Assembly (NCBI GenBank): GCA_964521065.1
Contig: CAZFPQ010000148.1
Coordinates: forward strand, 1 to 17,065
Direction: 5' to 3'
Length of the DNA: 17,065 bases
Origin: CAYVAP01 sp964521065
Lineage (GTDB): Bacteria > Bacteroidota > Bacteroidia > J057
The position numbers and the translations under genes are program-made. Numbering within the stretch: position 1 is the stretch's first letter; each line of letters begins with the position of its first letter. Shown here piece after piece: positions 1-6,321 of the stretch. The notes under the pieces were generated by a model that searched no databases, was not told the DNA's origin, and was given only the letters and a program-made list of their open reading frames with translations.

Positions 1-40
1 AAGCATTCTCCCCCCTTGACTCTTTAACTTTCTCCACATT

Positions 41-78
41 CTTAGCTTTTCCCTACCTCCTTAGCTTTTTCCTATCTC
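41..78. repeat. Two tandem 19-bp imperfect repeats
   Basis: Positions 41-59 and 60-78 are adjacent copies of a 19-base unit beginning CTTAGCTTTT. They match at 17 of 19 positions, and both differences are C/T changes. A weaker third relative may lie just upstream (about 21-39). The unit is pyrimidine-rich on the plus strand and lies outside any gene. Confidence 0.7.
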
Positions 79-265
79 AGTCCCTCGGTTACAGGTATTT
101 TTTGTGCGGCTACTCTGGCAAGCGGACATAAGAAAAGCGGTAATCGGGGTACGGAAGTACAGGATATGTGGTAGCAATTATTCATTCTGATAACCATAGC
201 TCCGTAGGCCATACCCCGACTTCTTCTGTCCAAGGGCTTAGGCAAAGCTGGGCTCCATTACCAGC

Positions 266-297
266 ATGTCCCAATGTCCCAATGTCTCAATGTCTCA
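266..297. repeat. Four tandem 8-bp repeats (ATGTCYCA)
   Basis: Four exact 8-base units lie end to end: ATGTCCCA twice (266-281), then ATGTCTCA twice (282-297). On the minus strand this reads as GAGACATT/GGGACATT. It follows the T-run of the operon terminator directly. The 13-mer GAGACATTGAGAC (284-296, minus) has near copies at 6231-6243 and 8191-8203. Confidence 0.85.
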
Positions 298-326
298 AAA
301 AAACCGCCGGGCATACACCCGACGGC
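297..326 (-). terminator. Rho-independent terminator of the susCD-lipoprotein operon
   Basis: Read on the minus strand, a 9-bp stem (arms 318-326 and 303-311) encloses a 6-base loop and is followed by seven T. Two of the pairs are G-U wobbles on the minus strand, and the same positions would be mismatches on the plus strand, so the minus orientation is favoured. It lies about 115 bases after the lipoprotein stop, with no other minus-strand gene between. Confidence 0.8.
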
Positions 327-439
327 AGTTGGTACGTCAATAAAATCATTACTTGGTTAAGGAGCCGGTCTGGCAAACTTCATGAGCGTATCAGTAGAAT
401 ATTTCCCGATTCACTCATTCTTGCCCCTTGCTTCCCCAC

Positions 440-904
440 CTAGTTCTTATTGATCTGGATCTCACGTGCGATGGGATCTAGTTCATCTCCTAGCGCGTTT
501 TGGCCACGACCTAGGACTACGTTATTGGTAGCACCTGTCAGGGTAATGGTGGCTATGCCCAAGGAGTCTCCCTGAAGGGTGGCAGTCTGTGGAATTTCCA
601 GCTCAATGTCTCCATCCACTAAGCCCGCTTCGATGATGGCGGTTCCAGTGGCAGAAAAAGCTCCAGTTACTTCGTATGATACCTCGGTGTCAGGATAAAC
701 CTGGGCAGGAAGCTCAAGCGGGATGGTAACAGAGTTCCCAGTAGAGTCCGTAATGGATGTCACGATGGGGTCTTCGTCGTCAAAGCGAACGAAGGCTGGA
801 TAGGTATCCTCAAAGTTCAAGTTAGGATCCTCAAAAGGTCCTTGTTCACAAGCCGTTAGGGCCACAATGCTGGCCAGCACGACAATGATTATGGTTGATT
901 TCAT
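440..904 (-). CDS. Small surface lipoprotein, third gene of the susCD operon
   Basis: A 154-residue protein of unknown function. Residues 1-18 form a hydrophobic signal ending in the lipobox LTAC, so Cys19 should be lipidated and the protein attached to a membrane. The remainder is acidic and rich in Thr, Val and Ile with alternating hydrophobic residues, as in an all-beta fold; a single immunoglobulin-like or Calx-beta-like domain is possible but not shown. It lies 142 bases downstream of the susD-like gene on the same strand, with a hairpin between and a terminator after, so it is probably the last gene of that operon. Small lipoproteins at this place in SusCD operons often help bind substrate at the cell surface; that role here is inference. 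The start at 904 is favoured because it gives an ideal lipoprotein signal. Confidence 0.75.
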   Translation of the reverse strand: MKSTIIIVVLASIVALTACEQGPFEDPNLNFEDTYPAFVRFDDEDPIVTSITDSTGNSVTIPLELPAQVYPDTEVSYEVTGAFSATGTAIIEAGLVDGDIELEIPQTATLQGDSLGIATITLTGATNNVVLGRGQNALGDELDPIAREIQINKN

Positions 905-949
905 CTTAGAATTCTTTGTTGGTATTCGATATGAATAAGTTGAATAGGG

Positions 950-977
950 CTGGCGTTAGAGCGGGGTCCAACGCCAG
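950..977 (-). other. Intercistronic hairpin between susD-like gene and lipoprotein
   Basis: A perfect 8-bp inverted repeat (CTGGCGTT at 950-957, AACGCCAG at 970-977) with a 12-base loop sits in the 142-base spacer. No T-run follows on the minus strand, so a full terminator is unlikely. It may stabilise or mark a processing site in the operon mRNA; that role is inference. Confidence 0.55.
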
Positions 978-1046
978 TTCTGTGATTGTCTGCGAGAAAT
1001 AAAAGGGGGTATAAGTCCCGCCTCTCACTTCTCGCCTCCCGCTTCC

Positions 1047-2483
1047 CTACAAGTCAAACCACATCTTCTCGTCCAACTGCTTTTGGTTGGGCGTGTTGGT
1101 GTTGGCGTTTGCTTCGTTCGTAGGATAGCGGAACCGACGGATGATGTCAGTGGTAGGCGCGTTGAAAGGAAGTTCCAAGGCAGGAATTTCCGTGCGACGC
1201 CAGCTGGTCCAAGCCTCCAGAGGACGCTCGATGAAATCAATCCACTGCTGTTCTGCGATGGCCTTCCAGGCATTTTCCGTTGACAGGGTAGCCAAGTCAG
1301 GGATGGTAGCCAAGTAGGCATCAATGTCATCTTGAGCCACTCCGTAGTAAGCTGCAGAAGCAGCAACTCCTTCGCGCATGAGCTGATCGGCGGTGGCGGC
1401 ATCCTCGTTGAAACGAAGCTGGGCTTCCGCTTCGAGCAACTTCTGCTCAGAGTAGGTGTAGAGCAACTCTGGTTGGTCGGGGCGGATGATGGCTGAAGAT
1501 CCTCCATCGCTCCAGCTCATACGAGCACTGTTGGCAATGCTACCGGCTTCGCCAGGTCCTACGGGCTGAAGGGTGTCCTGAGCAGGACCAGCGGTGAAGT
1601 AAATATCCAGTCGTGGATCACCTAAGCGCTTCATCAAGTTGATGGTCGCTTCACTACCGAAGTAGCAGATGTTGTCCCGACCCGTGTAAGTATCCAAAAT
1701 TCTCCAGATGGGATTGTAGTTACCTGACTGGTTTTGGAAGGGGAAGAAAGCCATATCATCTTGGCTGCCGATCATCTCCGCATTGCTCAACATAGCCAAG
1801 ATCATGTCTTCCTTACTTGGGTCGGCATCTACCATCACCATCAAAGCGCGAAACTTCAATGAGTTGGCGAAGCGCACCCACTTGCTCATGTCTCCTCCGT
1901 AGATGAGGTCATTGGATCCGATGCCCAAGGCAGAGGTCACATCAATCTGAGCAATGGCCTCGTCCAACAGGGCTATGACAGACTCCAATACATCCTTTTG
2001 GCTATCAAAATTTGGCTGAGGAAAGTCTGCAGGCTGCAGGGCTTCAGAAAATGGAACATCTTCCCAGATCATGGTGGCGGTGTAGTAACACAGCGCTGAG
2101 AAAATCTTACACTGAGCCGAAGCATTGAAGTCAGCGGGGGACTGGGCTTCAGAAATTTTGATCGCCTCGTTTAGGTTTACCAACTGGTTTGAGTAAACCG
2201 AATTCCAGGTATTGCCATTGGTAAAGGTGCTGATGGTGTATCGAGCAGGGTTCACGAATACGCCAAAGGTACCAGGTGCCTGAATTTGGCTGAAGGCAAT
2301 GGCAGAAACACCAAAGTCGATTGACCGGTTGGTGGCATAGTCAGTCTGTGCAAACGTCAACAGGAAGGCCGGATCTGCGGCGGTGCTTCGGTTGGGGTTT
2401 TCGTTGATATCGAAATACCCTTGACAACCAACCAGTCCTACTAATAGGAGGGCAGTGATCAGATTTATCGTGAGTTTTTTCAT
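1047..2483 (-). CDS. SusD/RagB-family outer-membrane lipoprotein
   Basis: A 478-residue SusD-like protein, the lid that captures substrate over the SusC pore on the cell surface. The start at 2483 is chosen over the open frame's upstream start (2564) because it gives a classic lipoprotein signal: Met-Lys-Lys, a hydrophobic stretch and the lipobox LVGC, with Cys20 as the lipidated residue. Just after it comes the DINENPN motif common in the SusD-like group. The C-terminal part (SWRRTEIP, then RYPTNEAN) is also typical of that group. The rest should be the alpha-helical TPR-like fold of the family. It lies 105 bases downstream of the susC-like gene, the usual order for the pair. The substrate cannot be read from the sequence: family members bind glycans, peptides or other compounds. 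Family call strong, substrate unknown. Confidence 0.93.
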   Translation of the reverse strand: MKKLTINLITALLLVGLVGCQGYFDINENPNRSTAADPAFLLTFAQTDYATNRSIDFGVSAIAFSQIQAPGTFGVFVNPARYTISTFTNGNTWNSVYSNQLVNLNEAIKISEAQSPADFNASAQCKIFSALCYYTATMIWEDVPFSEALQPADFPQPNFDSQKDVLESVIALLDEAIAQIDVTSALGIGSNDLIYGGDMSKWVRFANSLKFRALMVMVDADPSKEDMILAMLSNAEMIGSQDDMAFFPFQNQSGNYNPIWRILDTYTGRDNICYFGSEATINLMKRLGDPRLDIYFTAGPAQDTLQPVGPGEAGSIANSARMSWSDGGSSAIIRPDQPELLYTYSEQKLLEAEAQLRFNEDAATADQLMREGVAASAAYYGVAQDDIDAYLATIPDLATLSTENAWKAIAEQQWIDFIERPLEAWTSWRRTEIPALELPFNAPTTDIIRRFRYPTNEANANTNTPNQKQLDEKMWFDL

Positions 2484-2520
2484 TTCTATTTGTTTGAAAA
2501 GGTGAAGAAGACGAAAGGTA

Positions 2521-2553
2521 GAGGAGGCGGATGCGAGCAGAGCCACGCTCCTC
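2521..2553 (-). other. Intercistronic hairpin between susC-like and susD-like genes
   Basis: GAGGAG (2521-2526) and CTCCTC (2548-2553) form an inverted repeat that extends inward by two G-C pairs across a one-base bulge. It lies inside the 105-base spacer, about 38 bases upstream of the chosen susD start. No T-run follows it on the minus strand. It supports the short susD start, because the longer open frame would be coding across it. Confidence 0.5.
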
Positions 2554-2588
2554 GTACCCTTCACCTAGTTTTGTCGCAGAATCCTTGG

Positions 2589-5500
2589 CTAGAATCCGAT
2601 TTGTAGGTTAAAGCCAATGGTTCGTACGGAGGGAACACTCTGGAACTCAACACCTTCACCGGTAAGGCTGGTACCAAAGAAGTTACTTTCAGGATCCACA
2701 TGAGGAATGCGGCTGTGCATGATCCACACGTTACGTCCTTCAGCTGCAAGGGTCAGGGTCTTGATGGGAGTCTTGGCCATCAGAGACTCAGGGAAGGTGT
2801 ATCCAAAACGGATTTCACGCAGCTTTACAAAGGTTGCGTCAAAGATGGAGGCCTCCGCAATGGTGGTCCGGTTGTAGTTACTCCAGAAAGCAGACATGTT
2901 GGATACCGGAGTGACGTTAGGTACGGCGTTGCCTTCGCTGTCAATATTGACCCCTTCGTCGATGAAAGTTTGGTCACGCAAGGCGAGGGTTTCGTCTACC
3001 AGACCTGCGTTACGCAGTGAGTTAACCGTGCTGCTGTAGATTACACCCCCTTGACGCCAGTCCACCAAGAAGCTCAACAAGAGTCCTTTGAAGGTAAACT
3101 GGTTGTTGATGCCCAAGGTGAAGTCTGGGTAGATATTGCCTAGACGACCCTGGTCTCCATCTTGGCGTAGACCAGTCTCAGGGTTGATGATGATTTGGTT
3201 GGTCGCACTGTCACGCAACCACATGCCACCAAATAGACCAAAAGGTTCTCCTTCTTCAGCCTTGATTTGGATGCCACTGAAACCACTGGTCAAAGTGAAA
3301 TCCTCAAGTCCTTCGACCAACTCTTCTACGATTTGAACGTTGCGCTGGAAGTTGGCCTGGATATTCCAGCGGAAGCCATTGGGTATGCGTACGGGGTCCA
3401 GACCAAGCGTAACTTCCCAACCTGAGTTGCGGATAGAACCAGCGTTTACTGTTCTAGCAGCAAATCCCGTAGAAGGAGGATTGGATAGGTTTACAATCTG
3501 GTTGTTGGTCAACTGATTGTAGTAAGTCGCGTCTAAGTTGACTCGCCCTTGGAAGAAGGCCAATTCGAGTCCTACTTCGTATGAACGTTGACGCTGAGGA
3601 ACCAATGCGGGTTCGGGTAGGGTACCGGTTACTTCAAAAGCAGTCTGCCCATTGAATGGGAAGGTATTGTTAGCTGCTTGGAACTGGGTAAATACATCTG
3701 GCGAGGCCAGATAAGTAAAGTCCAGGTTGTAAGGTCCTACGGAGCTACCTACCTCTGCAAAGTTGGCTCGGATCTTACCGAAAGAGAGGATATTGTTGCT
3801 AATGTCAAAGGCATCGGTGAAGGCCCAGGTAGCGCTCACTGAAGGGAAGAAGTAAGAAATGTTATCCTCACTCAACTCTAGGTCGCTGTTACGCAGGGTA
3901 GAGTTCCAGTCGTTCCGTCCGGTTAGGGTTAGGAAGAACCAGTCCTTGTATGAAAGGGTCAGGTCTCCAAACACACCGAGGAGGCGCTGTAGGCTCTCAG
4001 GAGTATTTAGGAACTGGTTAGAAGGGGCATTCTGATTGGCGTTGGCGTATGAATAGAGCTGGTCTGCAGCCAAGTCACTAGATACCCAGCGCTCAAATCT
4101 ACTTTCTTGCTCAAATACGTTGTACCCCACGATCAACTGCATGTTGATGTCTGGGCTGATGTCTTGGGTAATGGTCGCCAATACATCCAAGTTTAGGTTA
4201 CGGCTGTATAGGTTGTCCGTAATGAAGTTACCATTAGCTGCACCGATGGTTCCTTTACGGGTAACCCTACGACGAAAGTCTCTGTACATATCCGTACCTA
4301 GGCGAGCCGTGAAGCTTAGCCAAGAAGCAGGCTCATAAGTTACCTCACCCGAACCAAAGACTCGGTCTAGGTTGTTGGTAAAGGGATTATTCTCAATCAC
4401 CCAGAAAGGGTTGTTGGAAGTAGGATTCAATCCAATGGGATTACCCAAGGTGTCAACTACACTGTTTCTCAACAAATCCATGTCGGTATGACGAGGAATG
4501 TTGTTGATGAAAAGGATGTTGGGGTTGTTGCTACCCTGAGAAGGACGCCCAAAGCTTGAAGAACGGGTATAGTTAGCGGCAAAACGGCTGCTGACTTTGT
4601 CTCCTAGCTTACGGCCTACATTGATGCTGATATTGTGGCGATCATAGCCCGAGTTAGGCACGGTTCCGTTCTGATCTAGGTAGGTATATCCCAATCGGAA
4701 GTCTCCGTTTTCATCCCCATCTGCGACGGAAAAGCTATTGATCAGCGTCACACCCGTTTCATAAAAATCGCGTACGTTGTCAGGGAAAGCCTGCAGTTGA
4801 ACGGAATCCCCCAAAAAGTTGGGGAAACGCTGATCCTGTACTTGGTCAAAGCGAGGGCCCCAGCCATTGGTAAAGTTGTCGATGTCGTATATACCCGTGT
4901 TGCGGTCACCTGTCGCGTACTCGTTCTGGAAGTTGGGCAGGCGAAGCACATTGTCAAAACGCATGCTGGAGTTGATCGCGATGCTAGGTCCACGACCTTT
5001 AGAGCCACGCTTGGTGACAATCACGATGGCACCGTCACGAGCACGAGCACCGTACAAGGCGGTAGCAGCGGCTCCTTTAAGAATGGTGATGTCCTCGATG
5101 TCGTCAGGATTGATGTCAATGGCACGGTTTCCTCCGTCAACCCCACCGTTGATGATGTCTGCACGGGTACCATTGAAGCCTGAGTTGGAGATTGGCAAAC
5201 CATCCACAATAAAGAGAGGTTGACCGGTACCCTGTAAAGAGCTGGCTCCACGAATGAGGATTTTTACCCCACCGCCAGGCGTACCTGACTGACCCGCAAC
5301 CCGCACCCCAGCAGCTTTACCGGCTAGGGCGTCTACGAAGTTGGTGGCGCGTGATTTGGTGATTTCTTCGCCTTCCAGGTTGGAAACGGCGTAACCCAGC
5401 GACTTTTTCTCACGAGAAATACCAACGGCAGTTACCACTACCTCATCCAATTGCAGGAGGTCTTCTTGGAGGCTAATGTTGATGACGCTTTGCCCACTAA

Positions 5501-5750
5501 TGGGAACAGTTTGCTTGGTGTAGCCTAAGAAGGAGATGAGTAGGTTGTCTACCCCCGCAGGGATATTCAATGAATACCGGCCTTCGTTGTCGGTCAAGGC
5601 ACCAACGGTGGTACCTTCGGCCAAAACGGTGGCTCCTTCGATGGGATCTCCCGTAGCAGCATTGGTCACCTGGCCCGAGACCGGAGTCTGAGCAAAGGTG
5701 CTACCAAGCGCCATGAGCATCCCTACTACGTAAAGTAGCAATCGTCTCAT
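2589..5750 (-). CDS. SusC/RagA-family TonB-dependent outer-membrane transporter
   Basis: A 1053-residue TonB-dependent transporter that imports a substrate caught by its SusD partner, driven by TonB from the inner membrane. Residues 1-20 are a signal peptide ending in FA, followed by Gln. Residues 22-95 form the carboxypeptidase-regulatory-like beta domain found at the start of SusC proteins (VSGQVTN, DNEGRYSL, SFLGYTKQ). The TonB-box-like segment DEVVVTAVG lies at 102-110. The plug domain follows (about 115-250), with IRGASS, PLFIVDGLPI and the strongly conserved ILKGAAATALYGARARDGAI. The rest is the beta-barrel, ending in phenylalanine (LQIGF), as barrel proteins usually do. Length fits the family (about 1000 residues). 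It is the first gene of the operon with the susD-like gene. No regulator (sigma factor, anti-sigma or hybrid sensor) is adjacent, so its control is not evident. Confidence 0.95.
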   Translation of the reverse strand: MRRLLLYVVGMLMALGSTFAQTPVSGQVTNAATGDPIEGATVLAEGTTVGALTDNEGRYSLNIPAGVDNLLISFLGYTKQTVPISGQSVINISLQEDLLQLDEVVVTAVGISREKKSLGYAVSNLEGEEITKSRATNFVDALAGKAAGVRVAGQSGTPGGGVKILIRGASSLQGTGQPLFIVDGLPISNSGFNGTRADIINGGVDGGNRAIDINPDDIEDITILKGAAATALYGARARDGAIVIVTKRGSKGRGPSIAINSSMRFDNVLRLPNFQNEYATGDRNTGIYDIDNFTNGWGPRFDQVQDQRFPNFLGDSVQLQAFPDNVRDFYETGVTLINSFSVADGDENGDFRLGYTYLDQNGTVPNSGYDRHNISINVGRKLGDKVSSRFAANYTRSSSFGRPSQGSNNPNILFINNIPRHTDMDLLRNSVVDTLGNPIGLNPTSNNPFWVIENNPFTNNLDRVFGSGEVTYEPASWLSFTARLGTDMYRDFRRRVTRKGTIGAANGNFITDNLYSRNLNLDVLATITQDISPDINMQLIVGYNVFEQESRFERWVSSDLAADQLYSYANANQNAPSNQFLNTPESLQRLLGVFGDLTLSYKDWFFLTLTGRNDWNSTLRNSDLELSEDNISYFFPSVSATWAFTDAFDISNNILSFGKIRANFAEVGSSVGPYNLDFTYLASPDVFTQFQAANNTFPFNGQTAFEVTGTLPEPALVPQRQRSYEVGLELAFFQGRVNLDATYYNQLTNNQIVNLSNPPSTGFAARTVNAGSIRNSGWEVTLGLDPVRIPNGFRWNIQANFQRNVQIVEELVEGLEDFTLTSGFSGIQIKAEEGEPFGLFGGMWLRDSATNQIIINPETGLRQDGDQGRLGNIYPDFTLGINNQFTFKGLLLSFLVDWRQGGVIYSSTVNSLRNAGLVDETLALRDQTFIDEGVNIDSEGNAVPNVTPVSNMSAFWSNYNRTTIAEASIFDATFVKLREIRFGYTFPESLMAKTPIKTLTLAAEGRNVWIMHSRIPHVDPESNFFGTSLTGEGVEFQSVPSVRTIGFNLQIGF

Positions 5751-5755
5751 AATAA

Positions 5756-5831
5756 TAGTTTGGTTAGGTGAAATTTGGTTAAAAGATGAACATCCCTGGA
5801 CTCGAGATCAGGGATAGTCACAACCAAACTA
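5756..5831 (-). promoter_or_regulatory. Nested inverted repeats in the susC leader or promoter
   Basis: An outer perfect 10-bp inverted repeat (TAGTTTGGTT at 5756-5765, AACCAAACTA at 5822-5831) encloses an inner 7-bp one (ATCCCTG at 5792-5798, CAGGGAT at 5809-5815), whose loop contains the palindrome CTCGAG. The proximal outer arm ends five bases before the susC start codon at 5750. On the minus strand the distal arm contains TAGTTTG, close to the Bacteroidota -7 box TAnnTTTG. The structure could therefore act in the mRNA leader near the start codon, or as an operator over the promoter. Confidence 0.5.
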
Positions 5832-5871
5832 ACTGCATTTTGCTCGCTTGGGAAGCCTGATAATGAGGGTT

Positions 5872-5914
5872 TTAGACGAACGGCATTGTTGTCGCGCTAA
5901 AGGTGTTCGTCTAA
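5872..5914. repeat. Perfect 10-bp inverted repeat upstream of the RNA candidate
   Basis: TTAGACGAAC (5872-5881) and GTTCGTCTAA (5905-5914) pair perfectly around a 23-base loop. The left arm runs into AACGGCATTG (5879-5888), and that exact 10-mer recurs at 6001-6010 inside the RNA candidate. The element lies between the susC promoter region (minus) and the proposed promoter of the RNA (plus). A protein-binding site or an RNA hairpin are both possible. Confidence 0.55.
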
Positions 5915-5925
5915 GAATAATACGC

Positions 5926-5957
5926 TTGGGTGTGTATTTTTGCTCCCTATACTTTCG
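5926..5957 (+). promoter_or_regulatory. Candidate Bacteroidota promoter for the small RNA
   Basis: TATTTTTG at 5935-5942 matches the Bacteroidota -7 consensus TAnnTTTG exactly, which would place the RNA start near 5948, but no good -33 TTG is seen at the right distance for it. An alternative in the same stretch is TTG at 5926-5928, a 21-base spacer, and TACTTTCG at 5950-5957 (one mismatch). Either would feed the structured stretch ending at the terminator at 6206. Confidence 0.4.
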
Positions 5958-6206
5958 ACCAACGTTGAATCTTTCTACCAACGACAGGTTTTGTCAGACA
6001 AACGGCATTGGTAGGTTGTATGATAGGGATTTTGCTCCTGTATGAGACATCATTCAAGCATGGGAGCTTATGGCATCCTGACTGAGCGCTTGGGCGAATA
6101 AATCTGCCATTGTCTCATTCAGCTGCTTTATTGAGGTATCTCATGTAGTAAAGCACAGGTTTGACTATCCCCCAAGGCTTAAGCAACCTTGGGGGAACCT
6201 TTTTTT
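5948..6206 (+). ncRNA. Candidate structured small RNA of unknown family
   Basis: I do not recognise a known RNA family: the conserved cores of RNase P RNA, tmRNA and SRP RNA are not seen. The support is structural. CCCTAT (5945-5950) can pair with ATAGGG (6023-6028), and inside it CTACCAA (5975-5981) with TTGGTAG (6008-6014). Next comes a compact three-way junction: ATGAGACA (6042-6049) pairs with TGTCTCAT (6111-6118), ATGGCA (6070-6075) with the directly adjoining TGCCAT (6105-6110), and AAGC/GCTT (6056-6069) forms the third arm. The stretch ends in a perfect terminator, which has no plus-strand protein gene to serve. Start position and strand are inferred from the promoter-like box and the T-run. 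Confidence 0.42.
6169..6206 (+). terminator. Strong rho-independent terminator, plus strand
   Basis: CCCCCAAGG (6169-6177) and CCTTGGGGG (6187-6195) form a perfect 9-bp stem with a 9-base loop, followed by AACC and seven T (6200-6206). On the minus strand the hairpin is followed by ATAGTC, with no T-run, so it is unlikely to serve the TPR gene. No plus-strand protein gene lies upstream within the gap. Confidence 0.85.
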
Positions 6207-6230
6207 GAGAGGTTGGGATACGGAGGGTTT

Positions 6231-6243
6231 GAGATATGGAGAC
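6231..6243 (+). repeat. Purine-rich intergenic repeat, copy 2
   Basis: GAGATATGGAGAC fits the pattern GAGAYATKGAGAY shared with 284-296 (minus) and 8191-8203 (plus). As with the first copy, it lies shortly after a terminator whose seven T run straight into GAGA. Confidence 0.55.
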
Positions 6244-6321
6244 GCTGGCAGAAAGATTCAATGACCCAATACCGTGTGTCCTAATGCATTGAGGGCTTCA
6301 GCCTTGTAATATAAAGAAAGC

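Larger units (their letters stand above)
1..439. other. Gene-free region downstream of the susCD operon
   Basis: No convincing gene is visible here. The only longer open frame (168-443, plus) has no recognisable domain and reads across a terminator and tandem repeats. The stretch holds two 19-base imperfect repeats (41-78), a run of four 8-base repeats (266-297) and a minus-strand terminator (297-326). The minus strand is strongly purine-rich at 1-80 and again just after the lipoprotein stop (about 415-440). Confidence 0.6.
5751..6321. other. 571-bp gap between susC and the TPR gene
   Basis: No convincing protein gene. The plus-strand open frame at 5848-6045 needs a TTG start, is rich in Cys and Arg, and has no recognisable domain. 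The stretch holds the susC leader inverted repeats (5756-5831), a perfect 10-bp inverted repeat (5872-5914), a promoter-like box (5935-5942), a series of nested helices (5945-6118), a perfect plus-strand terminator (6169-6206) and a purine-rich repeat (6207-6243). A non-coding RNA is the best explanation for the middle part. Confidence 0.6.

Noticed and set aside
168..443. 91-codon plus-strand open frame at the window start
   Set aside because: It crosses the tandem 8-mers and the minus-strand terminator, with no domain and no ribosome-binding or promoter signal.
1025..1507. 160-codon minus-strand open frame
   Set aside because: It is an alternative frame within the susD-like gene, rich in Ser, Pro, Thr and Arg as expected for a shadow frame.
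2484..2564. Longer N-terminus for the susD-like protein
   Set aside because: The extra 27 residues precede a complete lipoprotein signal and would cover an intercistronic hairpin; the Met at 2483 is the better start.
5848..6045. 65-codon plus-strand open frame upstream of susC (ATG alternative near 5863)
   Set aside because: TTG start, Cys/Arg-rich random-looking protein, and overlap with paired RNA segments and the promoter-like box. A very small protein is not fully excluded.
5948..6206. RNase P RNA, tmRNA or SRP RNA as identity of the structured RNA
   Set aside because: The conserved cores of these RNAs, a tmRNA tag-peptide frame and the SRP GGAA-type loop motifs were looked for by eye and not seen.
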